IMG/VR virus record: IMGVR_UViG_3300032236_000684
Span: 1 to 37,821 of that record
From: a virus
Reading direction: 5' to 3' (one strand)
Length of the DNA: 37,821 nucleotides
Shown here: positions 29,894 through 37,821 of the stretch, one piece after another
Layout: each line of letters opens with the position of its first letter
How positions within the stretch are numbered: the first letter of the stretch is position 1
The notes under the pieces: model-generated
What the model was told of the DNA's origin: nothing
Databases searched by the model: none
What the model saw: the letters and a program-made list of their open reading frames with translations, nothing else
Translations under genes and position numbers: made by a program

Positions 29894-30172
29894 ATGGCTA
29901 AAAATAACAAACCAGCTGACTTTTATGTAGGGTTCCAATACCCTGCTGGCGGCGGCAATGACATCGGTGTTTACAAGCAACCACAACCAAACACAACTAG
30001 CGCAAAAGAAGACGTTATTCAAAAACCAGGTAATGGTATGGATGACTTAAATGTTTCTCTTGCTGGCGCTGGCAAACGTAACTACACCAAAGAAAACAAA
30101 AACGGTGAACTTACTATGCGTGGTTATGGCGCTGCTACTAAAGGCATCAAGACTCGTGGACCGATGGCCTAA
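29894..30172 (+). CDS. small phage protein ending RGYGAATKGIKTRGPMA
   Basis: 92 residues, polar, probably disordered, with RGYGAATKGIKTRGPMA at the C-terminus. This tail is a recurring signature in small proteins of environmental phages, function unknown. AGGAG precedes the ATG and it joins the next gene by TAATG. Confidence 0.75.
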   Translation: MAKNNKPADFYVGFQYPAGGGNDIGVYKQPQPNTTSAKEDVIQKPGNGMDDLNVSLAGAGKRNYTKENKNGELTMRGYGAATKGIKTRGPMA

Positions 30173-31119
30173 TGAATTACGAAACGTTATATAACTCGAT
30201 TCAAGCTTACGCTGAAAACACAGAAGCACTGTTTGTAGCGAATATTCCTGTTTTTATACAGGAAGCTGAAGACCGTATATATAACTCAGTAAATCTTCCA
30301 TCATTACGTAAAAACGTTACCGGTACTTTAACTGCTGGTAATCAGTATCTTTCTTTACCTACGGATTGGCTCGCTAACTATTCTTTAGCGGTTATTGATG
30401 CAAATAATAACTACCAATATCTTTTAAACAAAGACGTTAACTTTTTACGTGAAGCATTTCCATCAGTTGTTTATACAAGCCCTACATATCAAGGCACACC
30501 GGGCGGAGTTCCACAGTACTACGCATTATTTGGTTCCCAGTTATCAAATGTTAATGAAATGACTTTGATGTTAGCTCCAACACCAGATGATAACTACACA
30601 GTAGAGATGCATTATTTTTACTACCCACCTACTATTGTTCAAGGGCAAATTGCTACTTTGGGTACTATCAGTGCTGGTACGCTATATACCAATGGTGTAT
30701 ATCAAAACGTAGCTTTAACTGGAGGTTCAGGTGCAAACGCAACTGCTGATATCGTTGTTTCCGGGGGTGCTGTTACAAGCTGCTCCCTTAAGTTTGGTGG
30801 TAATTTTTATGTCATGGGAGATATTTTATCCTGTAGCTCTCTTGGTTCTACTGGTACTGGCTTTTCTGTTCCAGTAGCTTCTGTATCTAATGCATTGGGT
30901 ACAAGCTGGCTTGGCGATAATTATGACCCAGTTTTGTTTTACGGCGCTATGCGTGAAGCTATGCTCTTTATGAAGGGCGAACAAGATTTAATTGGCTACT
31001 ATGAATCTAAGTACCAAGAAGCTTTAGCGCAACTTAAACGCCTTGGTGATGGTCTGGATCGTGGTGATTTCTACAGAGATGGACAAACCAAACTTGATAT
31101 TAGCGGAGCTAGACCCTAA
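30172..31119 (+). CDS. phage adaptor/tail-tube-like protein (SU10 adaptor type)
   Basis: 315 residues. The N-terminus (IQAYAENTEALFVANIPVFI, then QEAEDRIYNSVNLPSLRKN) and the C-terminal helix (AMREAMLFMKGEQDLIGYYE) match the phage SU10-type adaptor that joins portal and tail. A Gly/Ser-rich β-insert (about 165-240) is extra. Together with the gp4-like gene this suggests a short-tail connector. Assignment tentative in detail. Confidence 0.7.
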   Translation: MNYETLYNSIQAYAENTEALFVANIPVFIQEAEDRIYNSVNLPSLRKNVTGTLTAGNQYLSLPTDWLANYSLAVIDANNNYQYLLNKDVNFLREAFPSVVYTSPTYQGTPGGVPQYYALFGSQLSNVNEMTLMLAPTPDDNYTVEMHYFYYPPTIVQGQIATLGTISAGTLYTNGVYQNVALTGGSGANATADIVVSGGAVTSCSLKFGGNFYVMGDILSCSSLGSTGTGFSVPVASVSNALGTSWLGDNYDPVLFYGAMREAMLFMKGEQDLIGYYESKYQEALAQLKRLGDGLDRGDFYRDGQTKLDISGARP

Positions 31120-31547
31120 TGGCTTTAACTCAAGGTTTAACCACCACGTTCAAACAAAATTGCTTGTCTGGCTTAGAGAACTTTGCCGTTGGTACCCCGT
31201 ATACTTACAAGGTTGCTTTATATAGCTCAACTGCTAATCTATCAAACTACACAACTACCTATACTACAGACGGTGAGATTACGGGTACTGGGTATACAGC
31301 GGGGGGTAAAGTTCTAACAGTTATTCCTCCAGCAGCAAACACTACATCAAATACTGCTTATGTCTCTTTTGCTAATGTAACTTGGGATCCCGCTTCTTTC
31401 ACTTGTGGTGGGGCTTTAATATACAATAGCACTACTGGAGCATCGGTATGCGTATTAAGTTTTGGATCAAATAAAACCGCAGCAAACACATTTACAATAA
31501 CCTTTCCGGCAGATACCGCATCAGATGCCGTTATTAGATTTAGTTAG
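31119..31547 (+). CDS. phage structural protein (ALTQGL type)
   Basis: 142 residues, β-rich: MALTQGLTTTFKQNCLSGLE, YKVALYSSTANLSNYTTTYT, GEITGTGYTAGGKVLTV. The same layout is found in tail-associated proteins of many phages, often just before fibre genes. TAATG with the adaptor gene. Role unknown. Confidence 0.75.
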   Translation: MALTQGLTTTFKQNCLSGLENFAVGTPYTYKVALYSSTANLSNYTTTYTTDGEITGTGYTAGGKVLTVIPPAANTTSNTAYVSFANVTWDPASFTCGGALIYNSTTGASVCVLSFGSNKTAANTFTITFPADTASDAVIRFS

Positions 31548-31555
31548 GAGCAATT

Positions 31556-32164
31556 ATGCATAAAGAAACTGGAAGCTGTGGTGATTACGCCGTAGCGACT
31601 TTACAAACAAACGCAAACATACCTGAAGGTATGGGTATTGAAGGCCACTACCACGTAGAATGCCGTGATGCTCAAGGTAACTTAAAATGGACTGAAGAGT
31701 TTCCTAACTTAGTAGTTCAGGGTGGTAAGCAGTTGATGCTTGATACTTTGCTACGTACATCTGGTACATATACAACTGTTGGACCTTTCTTAGGTTTGAC
31801 TAACGCTTCTTTAACTCCAGCAGCTACTGATACTATGACTACTTTAGTCGGTGGTGGTAAAGAGTTTACAGCCTACACAGTTGGTGGTTCTGCAGTTCGT
31901 GGTACAGCAGTATTTGGTGCTTCTACTTCTTCTGGCTCTACACCATCTAACGTAACTACTTCAACAGCAACAGCTATTACCTACACAATTACAGGTTCTG
32001 GCGGTACTATTTATGGTTGCTTCTTGGTTACAGGTTCTGGCGCAGTAAGTACTCAAAGCTCTACTGCAGGTACTTTGTATTCTGAAGGTAACTTCTCTAC
32101 TGCTAAAACTACGACTGCTGGCGATACTGTAAGCGTTACATATTCAACAACTGCTACAAGCTAA
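31556..32164 (+). CDS. virion structural protein before fibres
   Basis: 202 residues. N-terminal part (GMGIEGHYHVECRDAQGNLK, WTEEFPNLVVQGGKQLMLDT) is a known phage pattern; the C-terminal part is Thr/Ser-rich β-sheet (TATAITYTITGSGGTIYGCF). Likely a base or fibre-attachment protein. GGAGCAATT precedes the ATG. Confidence 0.72.
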   Translation: MHKETGSCGDYAVATLQTNANIPEGMGIEGHYHVECRDAQGNLKWTEEFPNLVVQGGKQLMLDTLLRTSGTYTTVGPFLGLTNASLTPAATDTMTTLVGGGKEFTAYTVGGSAVRGTAVFGASTSSGSTPSNVTTSTATAITYTITGSGGTIYGCFLVTGSGAVSTQSSTAGTLYSEGNFSTAKTTTAGDTVSVTYSTTATS

Positions 32165-32174
32165 GGAGTCCTAA

Positions 32175-33542
32175 ATGGCTCTGGTGTTAGCTGATCGTGT
32201 CCAAGAGACTACGACTACTACTGGTACGGGTTCTGTCACGCTCCTTGGAGCGGTTACTGGGTATCAGACTTTTGCCGTCATCGGCAACGGTAACACAACC
32301 TTCTATACCATCGCAGACCAAGGTGGTGCAAATTGGGAGGTTGGTCTTGGCACGTACTCAACTACCGGTCCTACTCTTGCTCGTACTACTGTCCTTGCTT
32401 CTTCTAATAGTGGTAGTCTGGTTAATTTTGGTTCTGGTACCAAAGCTGTTTTTGTTACTTACCCCTCTGAAAAGTCTGTAAACTTAGATGCATCTGGTAA
32501 TGTTAGCGCTCTTGGGAATGTTACTTCAGGCACTTGGCAAGGAAGCGTTGTTCAAACCTCTTATGGCGGTACTGGCGTTACTACTTCTAGTGGTGCTAAT
32601 AGTAACGTCTTACGTGACGCTAATTCCAACATAGTAGTAAATAACATACTAAATGGATACACCAATATTACTGCCGCAGGCGGTACAACTGTTTTAACTG
32701 CAGCTTCTACATACTACCAAAAAATTAGCGGGTCAACAACCCAAACAATTCAGTTACCTGTTGGCACAACTATGGCTAACGGTCAAGCTTTTGTTTTTGA
32801 TAACGACTCTAGCGGTGCAGTAACTATTGTTGATAACGCTTCTACTACGATTGATACTGTCCCTTCTGGTGGTTATTCTTATCTGTTTGTTGAAGATAAC
32901 TCTACATCTGCCGGTTCTTGGGGTAAGTACGCTTTGCTTCCAGCAAGCTATGACTTTAGTACTACTTCAGCAAACTTTGGTGGCGCAGTAATATCGAACA
33001 CAACTTACCAAGGTACAGCGGTTGCTTCTGGTTACGGTGGTACAGGTTTAACTACATTTACTGCGGCTAACAACGCCTTGTATTCCACGTCTTCTTCTGC
33101 TTTGGCTGCCGGTACTTTACCTGTCGCTGCTGGTGGTACTGGATCTACAACTTTAACCGTTAATAACGTATTACTTGGTAATGGTACTTCTGCATTACAA
33201 GTTGTGGCTCCGGGTACTTCTGGCAATATCTTAACTTCTAACGGAACGACTTGGACTTCTTCTGCTCCCGCTACCCCTGCCGCTGCTGGTTCAAATACAC
33301 AAGTTCAATACAATAATTCTGGCTCTCTCGGTGCTTCATCTAGCTTTACTTGGACTAGTGGAACGGGTGCATTACGTTCTCCAGAATTTGAAGCATCTAA
33401 TGGTTTAGTGGTAAATAATATGACTGTTGGTACAAGCTATTCTATTCCATCTGGTTATTCAGCTAGTTCGGTTGGACCTGTTACAGTATCTAGCGGTGTA
33501 GCCGTTACGATTCCTTCTGGTAGTCGTTGGGTAGTTCTGTAA
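32175..33542 (+). CDS. tail fibre protein with repeats and shared C-terminal module
   Basis: 455 residues. After an N-terminal β-domain come fibre repeats: SYGGTGVTTSSGANSNVLRD, GYGGTGLTTFTAANNALYST and AAGGTGSTTLTVNNVLLGNG. The last 23 residues (SVGPVTVSSGVAVTIPSGSR ending in WVVL) are nearly the same as the end of the fibre gene at 34451-35320. This suggests a common tip, trimerisation or attachment unit. It is expected to contact the host surface or support the adhesin. Confidence 0.82.
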   Translation: MALVLADRVQETTTTTGTGSVTLLGAVTGYQTFAVIGNGNTTFYTIADQGGANWEVGLGTYSTTGPTLARTTVLASSNSGSLVNFGSGTKAVFVTYPSEKSVNLDASGNVSALGNVTSGTWQGSVVQTSYGGTGVTTSSGANSNVLRDANSNIVVNNILNGYTNITAAGGTTVLTAASTYYQKISGSTTQTIQLPVGTTMANGQAFVFDNDSSGAVTIVDNASTTIDTVPSGGYSYLFVEDNSTSAGSWGKYALLPASYDFSTTSANFGGAVISNTTYQGTAVASGYGGTGLTTFTAANNALYSTSSSALAAGTLPVAAGGTGSTTLTVNNVLLGNGTSALQVVAPGTSGNILTSNGTTWTSSAPATPAAAGSNTQVQYNNSGSLGASSSFTWTSGTGALRSPEFEASNGLVVNNMTVGTSYSIPSGYSASSVGPVTVSSGVAVTIPSGSRWVVL

Positions 33543-34447
33543 TGTTTGGTTTATCTACCTTTGCACAATCTCCATTTGCTTCTTTGGGCGGTGCGTACTA
33601 TCCTGTTTCTTTAACAGAAAATGTTGGAATGGCTGATACAAATAGTCAGTCATGGTCTTTTTTACAAAGTATTACAGAACCCGTCACGATGACGGATAAC
33701 AACTCAGAAGCAACTATTTTTGTGTTTGGGCAGGTTGAAGGGTTTAGCTCTAGTGATTCATCAACTCAAACTTCTACTTTTTTACAAAACCTAACTGAGA
33801 ATTTTAGCCCTGCAGATAACCCCACAATAGCCGCTCAGTTTGCTGTTAGTAGGACAGAAAACTTTAACCCAGACGATTCTAGCGCCCAGTATTTTGCCGC
33901 TTTAGAAACCCGTACAGAACCAATAATTGCGGTGTTGGATTCAAGCACCCAATCTTCTGCGTTCAACCAAACCCAAACCGAACCATTTACTTCTGCTGAA
34001 ACTGAAGTTATAACTGCTCAGTTCCAAACTAGTATTACAGAACCTCTTACAAGTGCAGACATTATTTCTTTTGCCGCTCAGTTTGCTGCAAGTATTTCTG
34101 AAAATGCAACGCTGGCTGATATAGAATCTATTTCTAATGCGTTTTTATTAAGTATTACCGAAAATGCTGGGCTGGCTGATGCCTATGTGGTATCTCAAGG
34201 TTTGACTCTTAGCATCACAGAAAGCCTTACTTCTGGTAGCGTTGAGTCTATTAAAGCAGGGTTTGTTGCGGCAGTAACGGAAAATATTGTGGCTTTAGAT
34301 GCCTTAATTGTGCGTGGTTGGGTTAAAATTAACGACAATCAAACGGCTAACTGGAACAATATTAATAATGCTGGGGGCGGTTCTTGGTCTACAATAAATG
34401 ATACCCAAAACCCCGGTTGGACCCAAATTGATGATTTTCAAGGGTAA
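33542..34447 (+). CDS. fibre-like protein of tandem TEN/TEP repeats
   Basis: 301 residues, made of about ten tandem units of 22-26 residues in the form S-I-T-E-N/P-x5-7-D-x2-S-x3-A-Q-F (examples: SITENAGLADAYVVSQGLTL, SITENATLADIESISNAFLL). The C-terminus is a different Trp repeat (WVKINDNQTANWNNINNAGG, WSTINDTQNPGWTQIDDFQG). It is probably a long, flexible virion protein. The start overlaps the upstream stop as TAATG; a further upstream in-frame start is unlikely. Confidence 0.78.
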   Translation: MFGLSTFAQSPFASLGGAYYPVSLTENVGMADTNSQSWSFLQSITEPVTMTDNNSEATIFVFGQVEGFSSSDSSTQTSTFLQNLTENFSPADNPTIAAQFAVSRTENFNPDDSSAQYFAALETRTEPIIAVLDSSTQSSAFNQTQTEPFTSAETEVITAQFQTSITEPLTSADIISFAAQFAASISENATLADIESISNAFLLSITENAGLADAYVVSQGLTLSITESLTSGSVESIKAGFVAAVTENIVALDALIVRGWVKINDNQTANWNNINNAGGGSWSTINDTQNPGWTQIDDFQG

Positions 34448-34450
34448 TTT

Positions 34451-35320
34451 ATGACAAGTGCATATACAACTAATTTAAAAATACAACAGATTGGTAATGG
34501 TGAACAATCTGGTGTTTGGGGTACTACGACCAATACAAACTGGACGTTGATAGAACAGGCAGTAGCTGGGGTTGTAACCATTAATATGGGAAATGCCGAC
34601 TACACCCTGACTAATCTAAACGGGGTTTCAGACGAGGCTCGCAACATGGCTATTGTTGCAACAGGTACAAATTCAGCAATTCGTAAAATAGTAGCCCCCC
34701 TAAACCAAACTAAGTTATATATAGTTTCGAACCAAACTACAGGTGGATATGCAATTACTATTGGCGCTTCTACAGGTTCTATTGTTACTATCCCAAACGG
34801 CGTTACCGCCCAAGTATATTCTGATGGCACAAATTTTTATTCTGCCCAAACTGGCTCGGCTGGTGACTTTAATGTAAACGGAACTTTAACTGCTTCTGGT
34901 ATTGCTGACGTTGGTAATTTGACGGTTTCAGGTACTATGGGAGTTACTGGAAATGCAACAGTTGGTGGTACTTTAGGGGTTACTGGGGCAGCTACATTTG
35001 CTTCTGATTCTGCTTTTACTTCTACAGGTGCTTTGACCATTCCTGATGGTTCAACTGCACAAAGACCCGGTACACCCACAGCCGGTATGATTCGTTTTAA
35101 CAATACTGTACCTACTACTTTTGAAGGTTATGATGGTGTAAAATGGGGCAGTATTGGTGGCGGTGCTTCTGGTGGTGGGGTTGTTTACGAGAATGCTCAA
35201 AATCTTACTACTAATTACACTATGACAACGGGTTATAACGGTGAGTCTGTTGGGCCAATTACTATTGATTCTGGCGTGACTGTTACTATTCCTAGCGGCA
35301 GCCGCTGGGTAATTTTTTAA
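34451..35320 (+). CDS. tail fibre protein with shared C-terminal module
   Basis: 289 residues. N-terminus MTSAYTTNLKIQQIGNGEQS and VWGTTTNTNWTLIEQAVAGV is a common phage fibre start. The middle contains short repeats (NLTVSGTMGVTGNATVGGTL, GVTGAATFASDSAF) and FNNTVPTTFEGYDGVKWGSI. The last residues (SVGPITIDSGVTVTIPSGSR ending in WVIF) equal the C-terminal module of the 455-residue fibre. Probably part of the host-contact apparatus. Confidence 0.82.
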   Translation: MTSAYTTNLKIQQIGNGEQSGVWGTTTNTNWTLIEQAVAGVVTINMGNADYTLTNLNGVSDEARNMAIVATGTNSAIRKIVAPLNQTKLYIVSNQTTGGYAITIGASTGSIVTIPNGVTAQVYSDGTNFYSAQTGSAGDFNVNGTLTASGIADVGNLTVSGTMGVTGNATVGGTLGVTGAATFASDSAFTSTGALTIPDGSTAQRPGTPTAGMIRFNNTVPTTFEGYDGVKWGSIGGGASGGGVVYENAQNLTTNYTMTTGYNGESVGPITIDSGVTVTIPSGSRWVIF

Positions 35321-35332
35321 GGATATACAAAC

Positions 35333-36265
35333 ATGAGTTCAGTCGTAATTTCAGGCGATTCAAGCGGAACAATAACGTTAGCTGCCCCAAGCGTAGCTGG
35401 TACAAACACAATTACGCTACCTGCTTCCACAGGTACAGTTGCTTTAACTTCACAATTACCATACTCAATTGATTATTTACTTATAGCTGGCGGCGCTTCT
35501 GGTGCTTCTGGATGGTCTAATACTACTGCTTGTCAAGGTGGCGGCGGTGCTGGCGGTTATATAGCTTCAACGTTTGTAGCAGCTCCTGGTAATACATTAA
35601 CAATAACTATTGGTGCTGGTGGTGCAGCCGTACAAAATGGTAGTTCATCACAAAACGGTAATAACGGTTCAAACTCTACAGTAACTGGACTTGTCACTGC
35701 TACAGCTATTGGTGGTGGAGGCGGAGGTAATGCTAATACTCCATCAAGCGGTAATAGCGGTGGATCGGGTGGTGGTGCTTCTGGTGGCTCTGGAACTACA
35801 TTTGGTGCAGGAACTGCTGGTCAAGGAAACCCTGGCGGTGCAGCTGCTACTAATACTTATGCTGGAGGCGGTGGCGGTGCAGGAGCTTCGGGCGGTAACG
35901 GAGGTCCTAGTGCATCAGGTAACGGTGGTGCTGGATCTACTTGGCTAAATGGAACCACATACGCTGGAGGCGGTGGCGGTGGTGGCGGATCAGGCGAACC
36001 AGCTGGTTCTGGCGGTTCTGGTGGTGGTGGTGCAGGTGGTGCTTATCAAGCAAATGGTACAAATGCAACTGCTAACACAGGTAGTGGTGGTGGTGCTTCT
36101 GGAGATGGTAACGGACAAGTAAACGTAATTTCTGGTGCTGGTGGTTCTGGAGTTGCAATTATTCGTTATCAGTCATCTGTACAAAAAGGTAGCGGAGGCA
36201 CGGTTACTTCTTCTGGTGGATATTATTACCATACATTTACAACTTCTGGGACATATACAGCATGA
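35333..36265 (+). CDS. glycine-rich adhesin / receptor-binding protein
   Basis: 310 residues. After a short β N-terminus (GTNTITLPASTGTVALTSQL) and YLLIAGGASGASGW come many poly-Gly blocks (GGGGAGG, GGGGGG, GGSGGGASGGSGT, GGGGGGGGSG) and an end VAIIRYQSS ... YYYHTFTTSGTYTA. This matches the Gly-rich domain of phage adhesins such as S16 gp38, which stack as polyglycine helices and present receptor-binding loops between the blocks. The loops are expected to vary fastest. Confidence 0.83.
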   Translation: MSSVVISGDSSGTITLAAPSVAGTNTITLPASTGTVALTSQLPYSIDYLLIAGGASGASGWSNTTACQGGGGAGGYIASTFVAAPGNTLTITIGAGGAAVQNGSSSQNGNNGSNSTVTGLVTATAIGGGGGGNANTPSSGNSGGSGGGASGGSGTTFGAGTAGQGNPGGAAATNTYAGGGGGAGASGGNGGPSASGNGGAGSTWLNGTTYAGGGGGGGGSGEPAGSGGSGGGGAGGAYQANGTNATANTGSGGGASGDGNGQVNVISGAGGSGVAIIRYQSSVQKGSGGTVTSSGGYYYHTFTTSGTYTA

Positions 36266-36606
36266 GTCATTTCGCTAAAGTTTTAGATGGTAAGGTAACT
36301 CAAGTTATAGTTGCCGAACCTGAGTTTTTTGAAACCTTTATAGATTCAAGTCCGGGCACTTGGATTCAAACATCTTATAACACATTAGGAAATCAACACC
36401 CAGAGGGTAGACCTTTACGTGGAAATTTTGCTAGTGTTGGATATACATACGATTCTACACATGATGTATTTTACGCCCCACAACGATATCCATCTTGGGT
36501 ATTAAATCAAACTACATGGCAATGGGAAGCACCAACTCCATACCCAACAGATGGTAAAAAGTATGATTGGGATGAACCTAGCTTAAGCTGGAAGGAAGTT
36601 AAATAA
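36262..36606 (+). CDS. conserved phage protein (SHFAKVLDGKVTQVIVAE)
   Basis: 114 residues. The N-terminus SHFAKVLDGKVTQVIVAEPE, then TWIQTSYNT, FASVGYTYDSTHDVFYAPQR and PSWVLNQTTWQWEAPTPYP are a strongly conserved pattern in phage fibre regions, function unproven; a fibre-tip or attachment role is likely. ATGA overlap with the adhesin gene. Confidence 0.8.
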   Translation: MSHFAKVLDGKVTQVIVAEPEFFETFIDSSPGTWIQTSYNTLGNQHPEGRPLRGNFASVGYTYDSTHDVFYAPQRYPSWVLNQTTWQWEAPTPYPTDGKKYDWDEPSLSWKEVK

Positions 36607-37727
36607 TGGCCTACGGAACAATCAATGCCGATGTAATCGGAACAAGCGTAGCTGGTAGCAACATCGGAGCTGGTAATGCTTCTATTATGAAGAATCGCAT
36701 TATTAATGGTGCGATGGTTATTGACCAAAGAAATGCTGGTGCTAGTGTTACTGCAACTACAACTGGTGCATGGGTATATACATTAGATAGATGGGCTTAT
36801 TTGGTTGCCAATGCTTCTAAAATTAGTATTCAACAAAATGCTGGTTCGGTTGCAACTCCAGCAGGATTTAGTAAATATTTAGGCGTTACTTCTTTGGCGG
36901 CTACAACTGTTGGTGCTAATGAATATTACATGATTCGCCAACCAATAGAAGGTTTTAATACTGCCGACTTAAATTGGGGAACTGCCAATGCCAAAACTGT
37001 TACTTTGTCGTTTCAAATTTATTCAAGCATAACTGGCACTTTTGGTGGTTCTTTAGCTAATTCTGCTGGAAATAGAAGTTATCCTTTTAGCTACACAGTT
37101 TCTTCTGCTAATACTTGGACACCAATTTCAATTACCATTGCTGGTGATACTACTGGTACTTGGATTGGTGCTACTAATGGTGTTGGCATGAATGTCTATT
37201 TTAGTTTAGGCATGGGTTCTGTTTATACAACAACTGCTAATGCTTGGGCTGGTGGTGAATATTATTCATTTACTGGTGCTACAAACACAGTAGGAACAAA
37301 CGGTGCAACTTTCTACATTACTGGTGTTCAACTAGAAGTAGGAAGTAGTGCTACTGGATTTGAGTATCGTCAGTATGGTCAAGAGTTAGCATTGTGTCAG
37401 CGGTATTATTTTAGAAATGGTGGCTCAAATCAATATGTAAGGATTGGAACAGGGCCAGCAAATACAACAACAGCGGCTTTAATTACCGTGTTTATGCAAA
37501 ATGCAATGAGAACTCAACCTTCTGCCGTAACTCAAACTGGCACATTTGGTATTTGGGCTGGTGCAACAGTATTTTCAGTATCAAGTTTATCAATAGACAC
37601 AACTTCTACAAGCCCATACACAACAGTCCTTAATTGCGTTACTTCAGGATTATCTACTGGAACAACATATCAATTAATTGGAAACAACGATGGCACAGCA
37701 GCAATCGGTTTATCTGCGGAGTTATAA
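36606..37727 (+). CDS. tail fibre / receptor-binding-type protein
   Basis: 373 residues. N-terminal linker, then NRIINGAMVIDQRNAGASVT and YTLDRWAYLVANASKISIQQ, the start of a jelly-roll-like carbohydrate-binding domain common in phage fibres, ending in YITGVQLEVGSSATGFEYRQ. The C-terminal 100 residues form another β-domain. It follows directly after the previous gene (TAATG). Confidence 0.78.
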   Translation: MAYGTINADVIGTSVAGSNIGAGNASIMKNRIINGAMVIDQRNAGASVTATTTGAWVYTLDRWAYLVANASKISIQQNAGSVATPAGFSKYLGVTSLAATTVGANEYYMIRQPIEGFNTADLNWGTANAKTVTLSFQIYSSITGTFGGSLANSAGNRSYPFSYTVSSANTWTPISITIAGDTTGTWIGATNGVGMNVYFSLGMGSVYTTTANAWAGGEYYSFTGATNTVGTNGATFYITGVQLEVGSSATGFEYRQYGQELALCQRYYFRNGGSNQYVRIGTGPANTTTAALITVFMQNAMRTQPSAVTQTGTFGIWAGATVFSVSSLSIDTTSTSPYTTVLNCVTSGLSTGTTYQLIGNNDGTAAIGLSAEL

Positions 37728-37728
37728 A

Positions 37729-37821
37729 ATGTATAAATTACTTACAGTTACAGGTATGTTTGGAGATACACAACATCATATTATTCGTGATGATGGCAAT
37801 GGTTCTTTTACAACATTTCCA
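37729..37821 (+). CDS. hypothetical protein, cut off by window edge
   Basis: First 31 residues only (MYKLLTVTGMFGDTQHHIIR, then DDGNGSFTTFP). The reading frame continues out of the window. It probably belongs to the fibre region; nothing else can be said. Confidence 0.6.
   Translation, partial: MYKLLTVTGMFGDTQHHIIRDDGNGSFTTFP

Noticed and set aside
24994-37821. Tape-measure or tail-sheath gene
   Set aside because: No long helical gene of that kind; only short neck, adaptor and fibre genes.
1-37821. Transposase, integrase or insertion sequence
   Set aside because: No such motif, no flanking target duplications seen; nothing shows a temperate lifestyle within this window.

Overview
The window is most of a double-stranded DNA tailed phage (Caudoviricetes) genome, cut at both ends: it starts inside a DNA polymerase gene and stops inside a fibre-region gene. 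The virion genes include a terminase, a portal, a capsid, adaptor-like proteins and fibres. No tape-measure, sheath or long-tail genes lie between the capsid and the fibres, which suggests a short-tailed (podovirus-like) particle. The small basic Gly/Lys proteins, the Gly-rich adhesin and the gene order resemble uncultured aquatic phages. Promoters look like host sigma-70 promoters and one leader carries an rRNA-type boxA, so a proteobacterial host is likely. Host and morphology are inferences.

Layout. (1) About 1-13.2 kb, all leftward: an early/replication arm of tightly overlapping genes (ATGA and TAATG junctions). It encodes a family A DNA polymerase, small winged-helix-like proteins, a DUF6378-like protein, a VRR-NUC nuclease, several small membrane or exported proteins, and a block of a DUF3150-like protein, a metallopeptidase-VWA protein and a MoxR/CobS-type AAA+ ATPase. 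It also has a sigma region 4-like protein and zinc-binding small proteins. (2) About 13.2-15.45 kb: control region, mostly non-coding, with leftward promoters, an rrn-like boxA, a cluster of TGTTCACTC motifs and one isolated gene (14472-14978) with its own promoter and terminator. (3) About 15.45-37.8 kb, all rightward: a small early-type gene, a GNAT acetyltransferase and an HNH nuclease, then terminase, portal, GroES-like co-chaperonin, scaffold, decoration and capsid, then small basic proteins, neck/adaptor proteins and finally fibres and a glycine-rich adhesin.

The most striking feature is a near-identical 17-bp palindrome, ATACTGTC-T-GACAGTAT, found 13 times between 5.6 and 15.1 kb and not seen in the rest of the window. 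It lies in intergenic gaps, downstream of two strong promoters at almost the same distance, and inside four genes. It looks like the operator set of a phage-wide regulator or, less likely, a partition system. With the boxA leader and the iteron-like cluster it points to an undescribed control circuit for the leftward arm. The second candidate system is the AAA+ ATPase / HExxH-VWA / DUF3150 block, read from a promoter carrying one of these palindromes.
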